NCBI GenBank assembly: GCA_022885665.1
Contig: JAGQDJ010000095.1
Coordinates: 1-64,000 of the forward strand
Direction of reading: 5' to 3'
Origin: Triops longicaudatus
Lineage: Eukaryota > Arthropoda > Branchiopoda > Notostraca > Triopsidae
DNA length: 64,000 nucleotides
Of this stretch, positions 29,863 to 42,949 are shown piece after piece. The notes beneath the pieces are model-generated. The model worked only from the letters and a program-made list of their open reading frames with translations, did no database searches and was not told where the DNA came from. Within the stretch, counting starts at the first letter, position 1. Every line of letters starts with the position of its first letter. The position numbers and the translations under genes are program-made.

Positions 29863-32800
29863 TCAACGATTCACGTGAAGCTGTTTCTCTAAAAATGAGC
29901 GCCATTGGCTTGCAAACATTGCACAAGCTGGCGACTTCGTCTCTTCTTCCGGATGGGTATCACAGAATATGGAAGCTTTTTCTGAACTAGACCAGTCATT
30001 GAGAGTATAATAAGCCAATAAATGCCGAGAGAGACTTTCGCCTTCCTCAGTTAACTGCACGCAAGCAGTGTAGGCGAAAAAACGAGCAAAATTTTTAGGT
30101 CGCGCGCTGGCTTTCTGCGCTACGCCCCACAATACCTTTTCCGAGGAGACCAAATAACGATCTGCCAATTGCCACACTTCAATCAGCTCTTCCACGTGAG
30201 CGTCTCGGTACACGTGAGTGCAGCCTGCCAAAAAATGATAAAAGTGCTGAAAAGAGCTGGAATTGATGTCGTGCAGACGAATAACGGATTGGTTGGCCTC
30301 CATGAAATGAGGTCCGAACATCGCTGCCAAGACTGGCGATGCAGCGAGAACATTACGACGCATGTGGACCTGGTTTGTATCATCGAATTCCAAAGTTATA
30401 TCTGTTTCTTGGCTGGAATGCGAGAGTTGGCACGCCGAGCTAATCGGAAACGTGGATTCGGTGATGGGGAGTAAGAATCGCTTGAAATTCAATCGTTGAC
30501 CTAGTTCCCTAAAGGCAGCGAACAGAAAGACAGGTGACGACGCGGATAAGGATTCGAAAAGCAGCTCTAACGCGTTCTTCTTCACCATGATGTGATGCAA
30601 TAATGTACCGGAAGTGACCAAGAAGGGCGTGGCTATTGCGGCAGCCAAACGTTCAGTGCTCGTACCTTTTTGGAGCAGATACAAGATTTCTCCCCGTCCA
30701 AAATGGCTTGTCAGCACTTGCCAGCCCTTCTGTAGGCTAAGCTGCAAATCGCGCAGGGAAGTAGCTAAAGTACAGCAGTGATTGTCTGGAACGTGGAGAG
30801 AGCCCATTATTAAGGGAACTTCGTTCTGTGCAATCATCTGGGCAAAATATTTCGGGCAAGTGGCAAGTCGCGCTAGTAATTTGGCTGCCCTTGGATTAGG
30901 GACGGGTTTTGTACTCAAGTATTTGAGTAATAAAGGTACCAGCTTAGCTTGGTGTAGCTGTGGGGGGAACGGTGCGAGCCATGACAAGTGATTGAGTAAG
31001 CAAAGCGCCCAGTCTGCCTGCTCCCGTTCAGTTTGGTTACTCAGATTAGCGATAGCAGCCACTTCGGTCTCGTACTGGGGCCAGGATACACAGTAGTGCT
31101 GCTCATGAATGTTCATTAGGCACATATTGAAACTCGGTGTGAGTTCCGAGCCTAAGCAGACATGATTTATAGCATCCGAGCTTAAAGACAATTTGCCCTT
31201 GAAAGGAGCGAGCGGCTTGTCAATTGCGAATATGCTTTTTTCCCGTAAGGGTTCTTCTTCTTCGTCCACGGAAGAAAAATAATGACTTTCCAAGTCTTCA
31301 TTGTCAGCATTCGAGGACCTCAATGGACTGAAATGGATAGGCGGGGACGCAATCCCGCCGCTTCCGCTGCTCCACTCGGACCAATCCGACTCGCTGTGAC
31401 TAGGAGAGGCTTGGCCGTCTGAGTCAGAGGGAGAAAGGAAGGAGGTGGAGGATGTCACGGATTCTGAATCGGAGAGCGACGAATTAGACAAATTAGGACT
31501 ACTGGGATTGTCCAACCCTAAACTCCATGACCAGCGACCAGGGACATCGAAGATATTTAAAGGCTCGTTTTCAGAGGTCCGAGATTGGTTCATTAGTTCA
31601 CCTACTTCTTGTTGCACAGCATGATAGCTGGGGCTTGAAATGCGAAACCGGGGTCCGTCTTCGTTTAGCGAATCCAGAACCGCACTATCAGGGTTATCTT
31701 CCACTAACGTGTTAAGGGATTTCGCCCGAGTTTCCAATACTTTTTCTTCCGAAAAGGTAGATTCACTTTTAGGGTTCACGTAATCGTCCAACTGGGTTTT
31801 CAAATACGGAATAATATTCGCTTCCAGAAGCAGTTCTAGACTAGGGTGATCGTGTTCGAAGGCTAGTAACGTGTTAAATACACGTCGCTGCAAAGCAAGC
31901 CACTTATTAGGGTCATAGTTGGGGACGTCTGTTTGATACAACAGGCGAACAAGGAGAGGAATGCCCCCAGCTTGACGAAAATGAACTGTATTTTCCCGCC
32001 CTAGCAAACATAAGGCGCCTAAATACGTCGACCAACCTAGGAAGCAAGAAATGATTTTCATGTGAAGCATAAGTTTACTTTAAAGTTAAGTTGAATTAAG
32101 GTTTAATTAAAGTTTTAAGGTTTAATTAAACTCCACTTTTCTGGAGAAAAAGATAAAAAAGCTACCTGTTTGATTAGGAGTGCCTTGGCCAACTACTTGG
32201 ACAAGTTTCTCTAGCGAATAGGGATTCACAAGCCAAAGACGTACTTCAGGTTTCTCGACAAGTTCTGGCAAGAGCTTTAAAGCCTGGTGTGCTAAGCTTG
32301 TGCTGGAATGCTGGGTTAGGTCAACGAGTCGCGCAATACCTTTGCCGCCGTCGTCACCAGCTACTAACATTCGTCCCCACTCATCAGACATAGGACATTT
32401 TTTGACAAAATATGACACAGTTTTTAGGGCCATTTTAAGAGTTTCTTCATCGTCGGACTTGTGGATTACTTTCCAAACGCAGCACAACCCTAACGCACGG
32501 CCGACTTCCACACAATGTTCTTTAGTATCCGCCAAATTCTGCAGAGCCCGCATGACCATTCGAAGTGTTTCATTATTTTCCGACGACACTAAAATTCCTG
32601 CCAGAAAATACGCAGTTTTGCACTCATGGAATTCGGTCGCTGACTTAGGCTCCTTCGCTAAGTTGCCTATTGCACGGCTGGCTCTGCTTAGGATCGAATC
32701 TTCCGTGAATACTTGTAACACATTGACTAAAGGTGGTATGCCACCCCATCGTCTAAACTGAAACAAAATAGTAAATAAAGTTGAGTGTATTTAAAACTTG

Positions 32801-33168
32801 TTTAAATACTTTCTTACATGTGTGCGTGATTCCTCTTCCAAACCACAGTTTCCTAAAATACTTAACGCGACGTCTACGGATTTTTTATGTTTTTTTTGAA
32901 AGACGGATACTAAGACCTTTAAGCCACCTCTTCTTTTAAAAAGTTCTACGCCACCCGTTACATTGATAGTTTTGGTCCTGATTTCTATTAATGCCGAGCA
33001 ACCTGTATCGGGAGTGCCGGTCTTAATCTTGTGTAGCAATTTGTCCAGGCGTAGTTCTTTTGGACTGAGTACTTTTGTAGTTAAATTGACAATTTCTGGT
33101 GACAACCCCGACGAGGTGTCTCGTTCAATTTTGAGCCTTTTTGATAAATTCCCACTATCCTTGTCCAT
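29863..33168 (-). CDS. ARMC5: Armadillo-repeat and BTB protein, ARMC5-like
   Basis: Three coding exons, 33168-32818, 32757-32166 and 32036-29863, give 1038 aa (human ARMC5 about 935). ARMC5 is a CUL3 substrate adaptor that controls RNA polymerase II subunit turnover. The N-terminal half has armadillo/HEAT-like repeats (RRGGLKVLVSVFQKKHKKSV, FRRWGGIPPLVNVLQVF, FRQAGGIPLLVRLLYQ). A Ser/Asp/Glu-rich disordered middle spans roughly residues 480-610. Near the C-terminus is a BTB domain (ITLEFDDTNQVHMRRNVLAA, ASPVLAAMFGPHFMEANQSV, LAGCTHVYRDAHVEELIEVW). The Arm-then-BTB order is what distinguishes ARMC5 from other Arm proteins. Orthology is inferred from architecture rather than close identity, so the symbol is less certain than the domain call. 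Confidence 0.82.
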
Positions 33169-33460
33169 TTCAGGAATCCGACCTGGGCAGATAGTTCAGT
33201 TTGAGATTTTTAAAATATTTTTTTAAATTATTATTTTACTTGTTGTTTACGCCGTATCCTGGCGAGCTGGCAATTGCATAAGAGCTTGACGTTCAAATTT
33301 GTGTCACGTGACCAATACAAGACTCGCCATCTTGGGCCTGAGTAACGGGAGGAGGATTCGCCCAGTGGAAATAGCCTTGGATTTATTCGGGTATATCCGA
33401 GGCATCGGGGGCGCAAAATTAGCGCAGTTTGTGTAAACTAGTGGTGTTTCTTTTGTTACT
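33169..33460. promoter_or_regulatory. Divergent promoter interval, ARMC5 / PP1
   Basis: The ARMC5 ATG (33168, -) and the PP1 ATG (33461, +) are only 292 bp apart, so both 5' UTRs and core promoters must share this interval. It is GC-richer around 33300-33420 than its flanks, and no TATA box was seen. A shared bidirectional promoter is inferred. Confidence 0.55.
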
Positions 33461-35611
<2,151 letters not shown>

Positions 35612-36346
35612 TGGGACAGCTGATCAATGGGAGCTCAGAAACACTACCACGAAAAGTGACACATTGAAAGTCTTATAAATTATCCATTTTTGTCGTCGTA
35701 CAACACTTAAGAAAAAAACAACAACCACGTGCGATTCTCCTCCCTGTTCGCCTCTGCCTCATCCCCTTTTTTATCATACTATACATAGCAAATCGCAAAG
35801 ATGGTCTCTTTCTTTTTTGTTTCTCCGCCTTCGTTTTCTTTTCCCTTGTACGGCAAGATTTATGATTTGTCTTTATTTTTCCTTTGTGGGTAAACTATTA
35901 TTGTTGCCTATTTCCCCTTACGTGGGAAGAAAAGGTGTAGAAAACGTACATGTTCAAACAGAGACGGCATCGCGACTGGAGAGTCAGAACTTAGGCCCTT
36001 TTTTGTATCCTCTTTTGGCTGACTGAATGGATGAGTGGTCTGATACTGTGGATGGTGGCCCCCTCCCTTATGTGTACAAATTTGACAACAACGTACCCTT
36101 ATGTTGTGTTTAATCAATATTATTCGTTGTCCTGTCTGCAGGAAGTCAGCAACAAATCTGTTCTTGGTCCCACCTTTTCGTTCTCTGCATAAAAAGCGTC
36201 AAGCCATGAAACTTTTTTCGTCCCATCCTCTGAATCCTTATCTCCGCAAGAAAAGAACGTTTTATCACTTCACTCTTGGATTCGTCTCATTTCAGTTGCA
36301 AATTTGTAATGGCTCGTCCGACAAGAAAAAAAATTACACATTTAGA
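35612..36346. other. 3' flanks of PP1 (+) and CRCP (-)
   Basis: A convergent interval of 735 bp that should hold both 3' UTRs. No canonical AATAAA close to either stop was noticed, and no coding exon. Confidence 0.5.
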
Positions 36347-36853
36347 TCAATCTGTTGAAGGTACTGCGGGGATTTTTTCTGTTATGATTTCAAGCAGACT
36401 TTCCACTTGTTCCTCAGTGAGGCGTTCTTCGCTGTCTTGGACAACCTATAGAGCGTAACAATAAGAATGTCATAATTCGTTGCTGCAGCAATACTAGTTG
36501 AATTTCGACAGCCGACTGAGGACGTAGGTTGATCATCATCAGTTTCTCCTGTTTCGTGAGGTTAAAAGGCTGCACAGCTTTGCAAAAATCCTCTATAATC
36601 TGAGATGATTGGACAGAACAAGGTGTCTTCTCCAGAAATTTTATGGTCTAAAGGAGAAAACATGAATTTAATGCAAACTACAATACTGGGAAAATACTTG
36701 GTAAGATATTGTAGCTAAGGGTTTGCAGACGTTTTTCTTGGAATGTTCGTCCTTCTTTATCTCGTGCATAAGCTGTAAGACTTCGAAGTTGCTCAAATGA
36801 GCGACATTTTCATTCACGCTGTTTGGAAGAGAATGTTTAAAGTTAGAAGACAT
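36347..36853 (-). CDS. CRCP: DNA-directed RNA polymerase III subunit RPC9 (CRCP)
   Basis: Three coding exons, 36853-36698, 36647-36495 and 36445-36347, give 135 aa (human 148). RPC9 pairs with RPC8 to form the Pol III stalk, equivalent to Rpb4/Rpb7. Matching segments in order are LSNFEVLQLMHEIKKDE, TIKFLEKTPCSVQSSQIIED, FNLTKQEKLMMINLRPQSAV and DSEERLTEEQVESLLEIITE. All exon joins are phase 0. The start at 36853 is the in-frame ATG nearest the expected N-terminus; an in-frame methionine ten residues upstream is possible. The Asp/Glu-rich tail of the human protein is missing. Confidence 0.93.
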
Positions 36854-37017
36854 TAAAGAGTTTTTTAATTTCCACGCACACAATATTGCATACCGATGCG
36901 TGGGATGATAGTCAATGATTTACAAATAGGAACTTCTTTCAAAAATTATGAAATGCATTACTGTTAAAATAATTTATTAAATGACACCCTGCTCGGGTGC
37001 GTTCTTTTTTTTTTTAT

Positions 37018-37346
37018 TTAATCTTCGAAGTGAAATGCCAGCCGAATTGCTCCATTTCTATGAACTCCTTTGATGTGACGTGTTTGTCCCCAGTACGGTG
37101 TTCTCAAAGGATCCTTAGTTCCCTAGAAAGTATTATTCTCGTGTGAGAGTCACAAAGGATACGAACGAGCAGATTTCTATCGGGGAATAAATGTGTTATA
37201 TTTATTAAATTATAAATATTTTTTATTACTATTGTTATAATTTGACGAGATCCATTTGGATGAAGAATGTATCATTTGTACAAACTCACCGGTCGCCCAC
37301 AGCAACTTAAGTTGACTTGGACGCGTGAAAACGGTCTCTCGATCAT
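37018..37346 (-). CDS. Tentative small gene, 53 aa, unrecognised
   Basis: Two exons, 37346-37290 and 37122-37018, are joined by a good donor (GTGAGT) and a TCTAG acceptor in phase 0. They give a basic 53-residue product, MIERPFSRVQVNLSCCGRPG followed by ...YWGQTRHIKGVHRNGAIRLA and an end FHFED. An in-frame stop lies just upstream of the ATG, and a poly(A) signal AATAAA overlaps the stop codon. The mixed polar composition and strong splice sites favour a real exon pair, but I recognise no family. It could also be the 3' end of a longer gene with unseen upstream exons. Confidence 0.35.
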
Positions 37347-38131
37347 TTAAACGAACTGTGTATTCCACGAGAGTGTAAATCTTACCTTAATTACAAAGCA
37401 ATGCACTAAACCTATTTTATATAGCCGGATATAGCTCTTCATTTCTAGAAGACAGCAATTTCCCACATTGTATGGTCAATTTACTTGCTTTATAACCTCA
37501 CGGCACTTATTGCAACTCGAAAGGGCTTGTAACTCAAAAAGTTAGAGTGAACATGTAAATTAGGAAAACTGATAATGCTTTACTGAACCACTTTTACTTA
37601 CACTTCCATTTTCTCTTTCAGTTTCGATTGATTCAAAAGCACATTGTCACTTCTATTTTGAGTGTTTTTGAAAAACAAACAAACCTGAACCGCGAATGAA
37701 AATAGCTGGCGCGAAAGATCTTTGATCGGAGGGAAATTATTTCACCTCCGGGCAAAACCTTACCGAAAGCCTGCTTTTCAACTTTTATTTTGCTCATTTT
37801 TAAACGACTACGGCTTGAACACTGTAAGCAATTAGCACAATATCGACATTTAATATTCGCTGTTATTACACGTATCTTTCATATTTCTTCATTCCTTAGG
37901 GAACAATAAGATATGAACAGAAATATTCGAAGTATTGCATATCAAAACACACGAGACACTTGGATATGCGATATTGTCCACTCTATTATTTCAAGTCACA
38001 AGTCACCCTTTTTTTAATTTTTCGGTACCAGTGTAAAGTTAGGCAGGTATATTCCATGGGAATATACTCTTCTTCACAGGGTCGTGCATAACAAAATGCC
38101 AATTTTAACGCAAGCTGACTCCCCAAGCATC
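37347..38131. other. Intergenic, AT-rich
   Basis: No supported coding exon between the tentative 53-aa gene and the CFAP20 stop. A minus-strand ATG GAA followed by GTGTAAGT near 37606-37611 could be a small upstream exon of the tentative gene, but its frame does not join cleanly. Confidence 0.45.
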
Positions 38132-38774
38132 CTAAGCTTTCGCTTTTGCTTGTAACGGCAAGTAGAGCTTAAATTCTGCTGGTAGTTCATCTTCGGAGTA
38201 AAGCCGGTCGGAAAAGTACACTCGTCGTACTCGGCAGTTAGCATGAATTTGCACCCGCAGGGTCTCGACATAATTGGTTCCATAAGCCCGACGAGTAAAA
38301 TCAGCCAGGTTAAACTGAATCTGGTTCCAGCCTTCATCAAGACGCATGGGCATGGTGCAAATAAACGGCTTCACCCGAGTCGTTGATTGATAATTGCTTG
38401 CCCTGAATCTCCGTCTTACATTTTTATCATCTAGAATCTGAAAGCACAGATTTAGTTTTAAAAAGAAGGTTATTACGAGAAAAAATTATCAACAATACCT
38501 GAACTTCAAATGTAAAATATTTCTTCAAGTTCTTCACGATCATGACCAGGTATGGCAGTTTAATGCCCAACGTTTTCTTTGGGTCGGCGGGACACGTAAC
38601 ATAAGTGGTGCTTACATTCGTACCCACAATTTCCAGAACCAAGGATTGGATATCGTTATCAGTTATTCGTTTAATATGGCCATTACGTACTTTTTTGTCC
38701 CATATCTGCAAAGGCTTACTGCCTATGCTGTAGAGTATGGACAAAAAGCCACTTTGGAACGTATTCTTGAACAT
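38132..38774 (-). CDS. CFAP20: Cilia- and flagella-associated protein 20
   Basis: Two coding exons, 38774-38499 and 38437-38132, give 193 aa, exactly the human length. CFAP20 (BUG22/GTL3) is a microtubule inner protein of ciliary doublets and centrioles and one of the most conserved ciliary proteins. [59 protein letters not shown] and [20 protein letters not shown] are essentially invariant across animals. The single intron (61 bp) is phase 0. With CENPJ in the same window, it shows the species makes centrioles or cilia. Confidence 0.97.
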
Positions 38775-39904
38775 CTTCCGCCCTCAAGATTTCAAAATAA
38801 CTCTTACCTACAGACCGATAATTAGAGACATTTGCAGTCACCGTTTAAAACTCCGTAATCGGAACAATTTGAACGTATAGAATGCAACGCGTGAATATTG
38901 TTTTTAAACAATAACAAAATGTTATGGTACCTTATGTTTCACAATTCAAAAATTAATTAAATAAAGTGGTATAGCTGATGTTGGGAAGCTACTTTTGTCA
39001 TAACTCACAAACTCCGGTTGCAAAAGTCAAGCAAAAATAAGAGTTGTGACGAGAATACGGAGTTGCGCGCGTACTGTTGCTGTTTGTTCAATTGGTATAC
39101 TTTTACCATGACAACGCATCACCACGAGAGCAGCAGTTCGTCGTTCGTCATCGATGCGTATGGCTCTTAAGGCACTTACAGGCAGTTTCTTCGCGATTTC
39201 CCATTTTTCGCACACATTTAGGCACATCAGTTGAGATAGAAAGCGAAAGTTTATCAGCCTCGCGTGCGCGAAACGTCGGAAAAAATAAAATAATATATTA
39301 ATAAAAGACTTCAACTTTGTTCACTGTAATATTTTTTCCTAAACAATTACGAGAGAAACCTTCAATACTGTAAATATTTTAAATTATACTTGTGAACTGC
39401 CTGTGGTCCACTTTCAGCAATCCTTACTAAGCGGTTCTGAAACGTGAGCAAACTGAATTGTTATGTATTAAACTGATACGAATAGTGCAGATACATGTCA
39501 GCATTTCGCAATTTACTTGAGAATAAAACGCGTATTAAATATCCAATTAATTTATAACTGCATTTAACGTATTTCCGCATAAATTTACCGTCAACCTAAG
39601 AAGAACCGACAAAACGAACAATACAAATTATCACAGACTGTGTACACAATGCAACTGAACTGGGCAATTAAACTCATTTTTTGGTCCTGGAACGTTTCGC
39701 AAAAACAGGACTCGAAGTGCGAATATCTAAAACTAGAAAAGTGTGGAGAAAAACATTAAAACGAGTTCTGGTCAAGAAAGATAGCTACACAAACCTTGCA
39801 TATCCATGTTTTCTGCATTTCCGTCACTTTCAATTCTAGATTGAAAAGACAAGGCATTAAAGAGGTCTGCCCATTAAAAAATAAAATAATAATAATAATT
39901 TTAT
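38775..39904. other. Intergenic between CFAP20 and the 540-aa gene
   Basis: AT-rich. Open stretches on both strands around 39030-39310 mirror each other and lack domain or splice support. The left part should hold the CFAP20 promoter. Confidence 0.45.
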
Positions 39905-41969
39905 TTACACATACTCTTCTTTTCGGTTCTGCTTCCCATTAGAGTGTTGGATTCCGTTTCCCAAGGCTCCGTTTTCGACAGACTCTCTCATCGTATCACT
40001 CGATAGCGACTGGTTTCGGCGACACGTTTTCTCATGTTCCTGAACACGACAAAATAGGTACTATTTGACCCATATACGGTTACGGTTAGATATTACACCA
40101 GTTTTTCTGTTACACTGGATCCCAAAAACGGTTTCATACAGTAGGAGCATAAAATTAAAGATACGATTATTCGTTTCCTCACTTGCTCAGGTAAGTTTGG
40201 CCTTTCAAGCCATTCTTCCACATCCACACCTGCACAGGGGACGGTTTCTAATACACTTCCGGAATTTTCAGCATTTCGCTCGAACTGAGTTTCTGCGGAA
40301 ACTAGATCTGTCAGTTTCGACGACGGAACAAACGAAACCTTGAGTCCAGTTTGTGTCTTAGGGTTACTGGCTTTACCAGTTTTCTTCAATTTATCAGATT
40401 TTTGTCTGCTTGCCCTTTGCTTAGATTGTAAGGTGCTACGTTTCTTTCCCATATTTTCCGCTTCCAACCTCTCCTCGCTTCCTACGTCACAGTTTTCTTC
40501 TTCCGTGTTTCGCGGCTTTTTACTCGCAGGAATTTTCTCCTTTATATCTTCCTTAGCCCTAGCTTTCTTTGTTACAATAAAATCGTCATCAGAACTATCT
40601 GACTCAATTTTGAGATTATGAACAGCGGCAATTGTTTGTTTGCGAGTTGACATGCGAAGCGCCTTAACAGTTTGGTCTTTTTCCAACTCAACATCTTTGC
40701 TCGGACTGTTCTCAACTTCCCACAAATCTTTAGAATCCCAAAATTTATTAAAGCTTCTGCTTTTTGCCTCCCTTGAAAAAATTACGTGTTTTACGGGCAT
40801 TTTCTGTTTCGAAATCATTTCCACGTGCTCTTCATATGACAAACTTTCCGAGTTAGAGGGAATACGGTTAGCATGCAGCTGCATTCTCAATTTTTCAATT
40901 TCTTCTAGTACGATCGGGTCGCTCAGCGAAAGGGAGGTGCAAGGCTCAGGAATGGAATCGATGTCCAAGTTCTTTAATTCCTTAGAACTGAGCAAGACTA
41001 CAGTTCCCCCAGCATTCTTCTTCTTCTCTAGTATCTCGCGAAACGCTGCAAGACGTTTCTTTATTTCTAGGGCAGACGATTCGGATACGGGAGTATCACC
41101 AACGCTCTTTTCTGGAGCAGAGTTACAGGTCGCTTCAGTATCTCTATCACGGATAGAACTATACTGGCCCAAGTCTTCCATTTCCGCTACTAATAAAGTT
41201 GGAGGCTTCACGGCAGAAAGCGAAACACCGTTAGCTTTAATGACATTACGATTCGATCTTCTGGGATGAATAGGCATTGGCGAATCTTCCAGAGGGGGAG
41301 GACTAGAGGAAATCTCAGGAAGACTACAGTACGAGGTTTGAAGACTATCATGTGTAGGAACTGTGGGAGACTATGTAAAAGAAAAACTTAGGCACGAGAA
41401 ATAAACGTGAATAATTCGCAACTCGAACCTCATCCTCTGAGAAAAGATCGTGGCATTGACTGTTCGCAACAGGAAGAATCTTCGGTGCTGGGAGTTCAGA
41501 AGCAGATGACGCGGAAATTATCATCGGTGGAGACAAATTTACATTGGTTTGACCCATGGATGCCATTAATGCTCCATAGTAATCGCGCTTTTCTTGTAAG
41601 GTCATATCTCCATCGTAAGCTCCCAGATCTAAAGACATAACAAAGTTTTCACCGTACAACAATACGAAGTACACAATCAACATGGTGCGCAATATGCATT
41701 TGATCAATGCCATGCTGATGTACTCCTGCAAGCAAAGGTATTTAAAAAAAGTTTATTGCAAAAGGTTACCTTAAGTTAAAGAAGAATCGTGGGGAGATAC
41801 GGTAGACATTGTGAATAGGATAGACAAAGGTAAATACTGATTCAAAAATGCAAGACATATAACGATTACCTCGCAAAAGGGCATCATATTTTGCATCTTC
41901 CTCTTCCTGCTTAGTGAGTTCCGGACGGTTACTATTAGTCGCTTTTCTCTTGTTCAGTTTCCTACTCAT
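39905..41969 (-). CDS. Unrecognised basic, disordered nuclear-type protein, 540 aa
   Basis: Four coding exons, 41969-41870, 41628-41429, 41370-40183 and 40039-39905, close in frame to 1623 nt. The N-terminus is rich in Lys/Arg (MSRKLNKRKATNSNRPELTK). A patch KRDYYGALMASMGQTN follows, then Pro/Ser-rich segments and an RRSNRNVIK basic cluster. A helical stretch reads EIKKRLAAFREILEKKKN, followed by VKHVIFSREAKSRSFNKFWD. A long Lys/Glu/Ser-rich section carries several KKAR/KKPR/GKKR clusters, and the end reads DVEEWLERPNLPEQ plus a 44-residue tail. Multiple nuclear-localisation-like clusters and SDSSDDD acidic patches suggest a chromatin or DNA-repair factor (inference). The donor after exon 2 (GTTCGA) is weak. 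An AATAAA overlaps the stop codon. I recognise no family. Confidence 0.7.
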
Positions 41970-42590
41970 TTTCAACAGTTAAAAAAGAAACACTGTGTAA
42001 TACAAATACCAAGCAGGAATGCCATTAAAATATAAACACAGGTACGCGGGCAAACGAATCGATACCACCGATAAACGAATCGATACCACCTTACGGGAAG
42101 TTGAATCTGAAATGCAATTTGAATGGCAGTAATACACGCACTTTACGCCGAAATCCTAGTGGAAATGTCTGTACTTCGGGACTTTGCTATAGGCTATTTA
42201 CGGTACCGATTGGGCAACTTGGGCAACAAAAATATAAATATATTTATGTATAGTGCCTTTAACTTTACACAGACTAGGGAACATGGGGAAACGTTTGGAT
42301 ACACAATGCTGACATTGCAAGTCAAAGCTGGGACTGATGTGAAAACTTTGTAGCTATTTATCGTCTTTCTCTAGGTGCCACAAACGGGTAATTTGGTTGA
42401 TGCGAGAGAGAATTAAAACTAGTGTTTTCTGGCATAATTTCTTCATGCGAGTGTCCTTCGGTTTGTCGTTTCATTGAGTGTGCGTGACGCGCAGATGAAG
42501 GTAACTTGCTACTGTGAGCGAACAACAAGTGAATTCTGCGGAATTTGGGAAATATTATTATAAACCTTATTATTGCTTTTCATAAAATTC
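41970..42590. other. Intergenic
   Basis: The promoter region of the 540-aa gene and the 3' flank of the Cys-rich peptide gene. It contains a two-copy 21-bp tandem repeat at 42052-42090 and no supported exon. Confidence 0.5.
42052..42090. repeat. Two-copy 21-bp tandem repeat
   Basis: AAACGAATCGATACCACC occurs at 42052 and again at 42073. It contains the palindrome ATCGAT and lies 83 bp upstream of the 540-aa gene's ATG, so it could be a duplicated regulatory site. Confidence 0.6.
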
Positions 42591-42782
42591 TTACGCAGAA
42601 GGAGGACTGCTGCGTTTGGACGTGAAGAGCGTAAAGCTACAACGGCAACCACCGACCATTCCGTTAAATCCCGTAGCTCGACAGAACATACGGCAATCGA
42701 ACCGTTTACCCTGGGCAGCTACCGTTGAAAAAAACAACACCAGTGTGCAGCAAGCCAACACGACAGTACAGATTTTTGCCAT
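42591..42782 (-). CDS. Secreted four-cysteine peptide precursor, 63 aa
   Basis: A single coding exon with ATG at 42782. Residues 1-24 form a strong signal peptide (MAKICTVVLACCTLVLFFST then VAAQ). The rest is GKR, a 29-residue segment with four cysteines (C-x3-C-x10-C-x-C: FDCRMFCRATGFNGMVGGCR then CSFTLFTS), then KR and a SSPPSA tail. Dibasic KR pairs on both sides mark proprotein-convertase sites, so the mature product would be a two-disulfide peptide. This matches a neuropeptide or small defence peptide precursor in layout, but the core is not one I recognise. A canonical TATA box lies at 42940-42933. An acceptor-like CACCCAG abuts the ATG, so the 5' UTR may be spliced. Confidence 0.65.
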   Translation of the reverse strand: MAKICTVVLACCTLVLFFSTVAAQGKRFDCRMFCRATGFNGMVGGCRCSFTLFTSKRSSPPSA

Positions 42783-42932
42783 CTGGGTGAATAGCCAAAA
42801 ATATCCCAAGATGTTCAAAAGTCGCAAAATATCATTAAACGTTCTCAGTGCAATATCCAGACTAGCCTTTCAATAATTTGCATGGAGAATGGGCTTGTAC
42901 TAATCTAAATTGTTATCGATTTTGGAACATAG

Positions 42933-42940
42933 CTTTTATA
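42933..42940 (-). promoter_or_regulatory. TATA box of the Cys-rich peptide gene
   Basis: TATAAAAG on the minus strand, 151-158 bp upstream of the ATG at 42782. Confidence 0.6.
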
Positions 42941-42949
42941 GTGTCCATT

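Noticed and set aside
32300..32761. 153-codon plus-strand frame within ARMC5
   Set aside because: It is antisense to the Arm-repeat exon and is explained by the real gene.
40093..40180. Read-through C-terminus of the 540-aa gene (VRKRIIVSLILCSYC...)
   Set aside because: The GTGAGG donor at 40182 and the acceptor at 40041 join in phase 0 to a better, hydrophilic 44-residue tail ending at a stop with a poly(A) signal.
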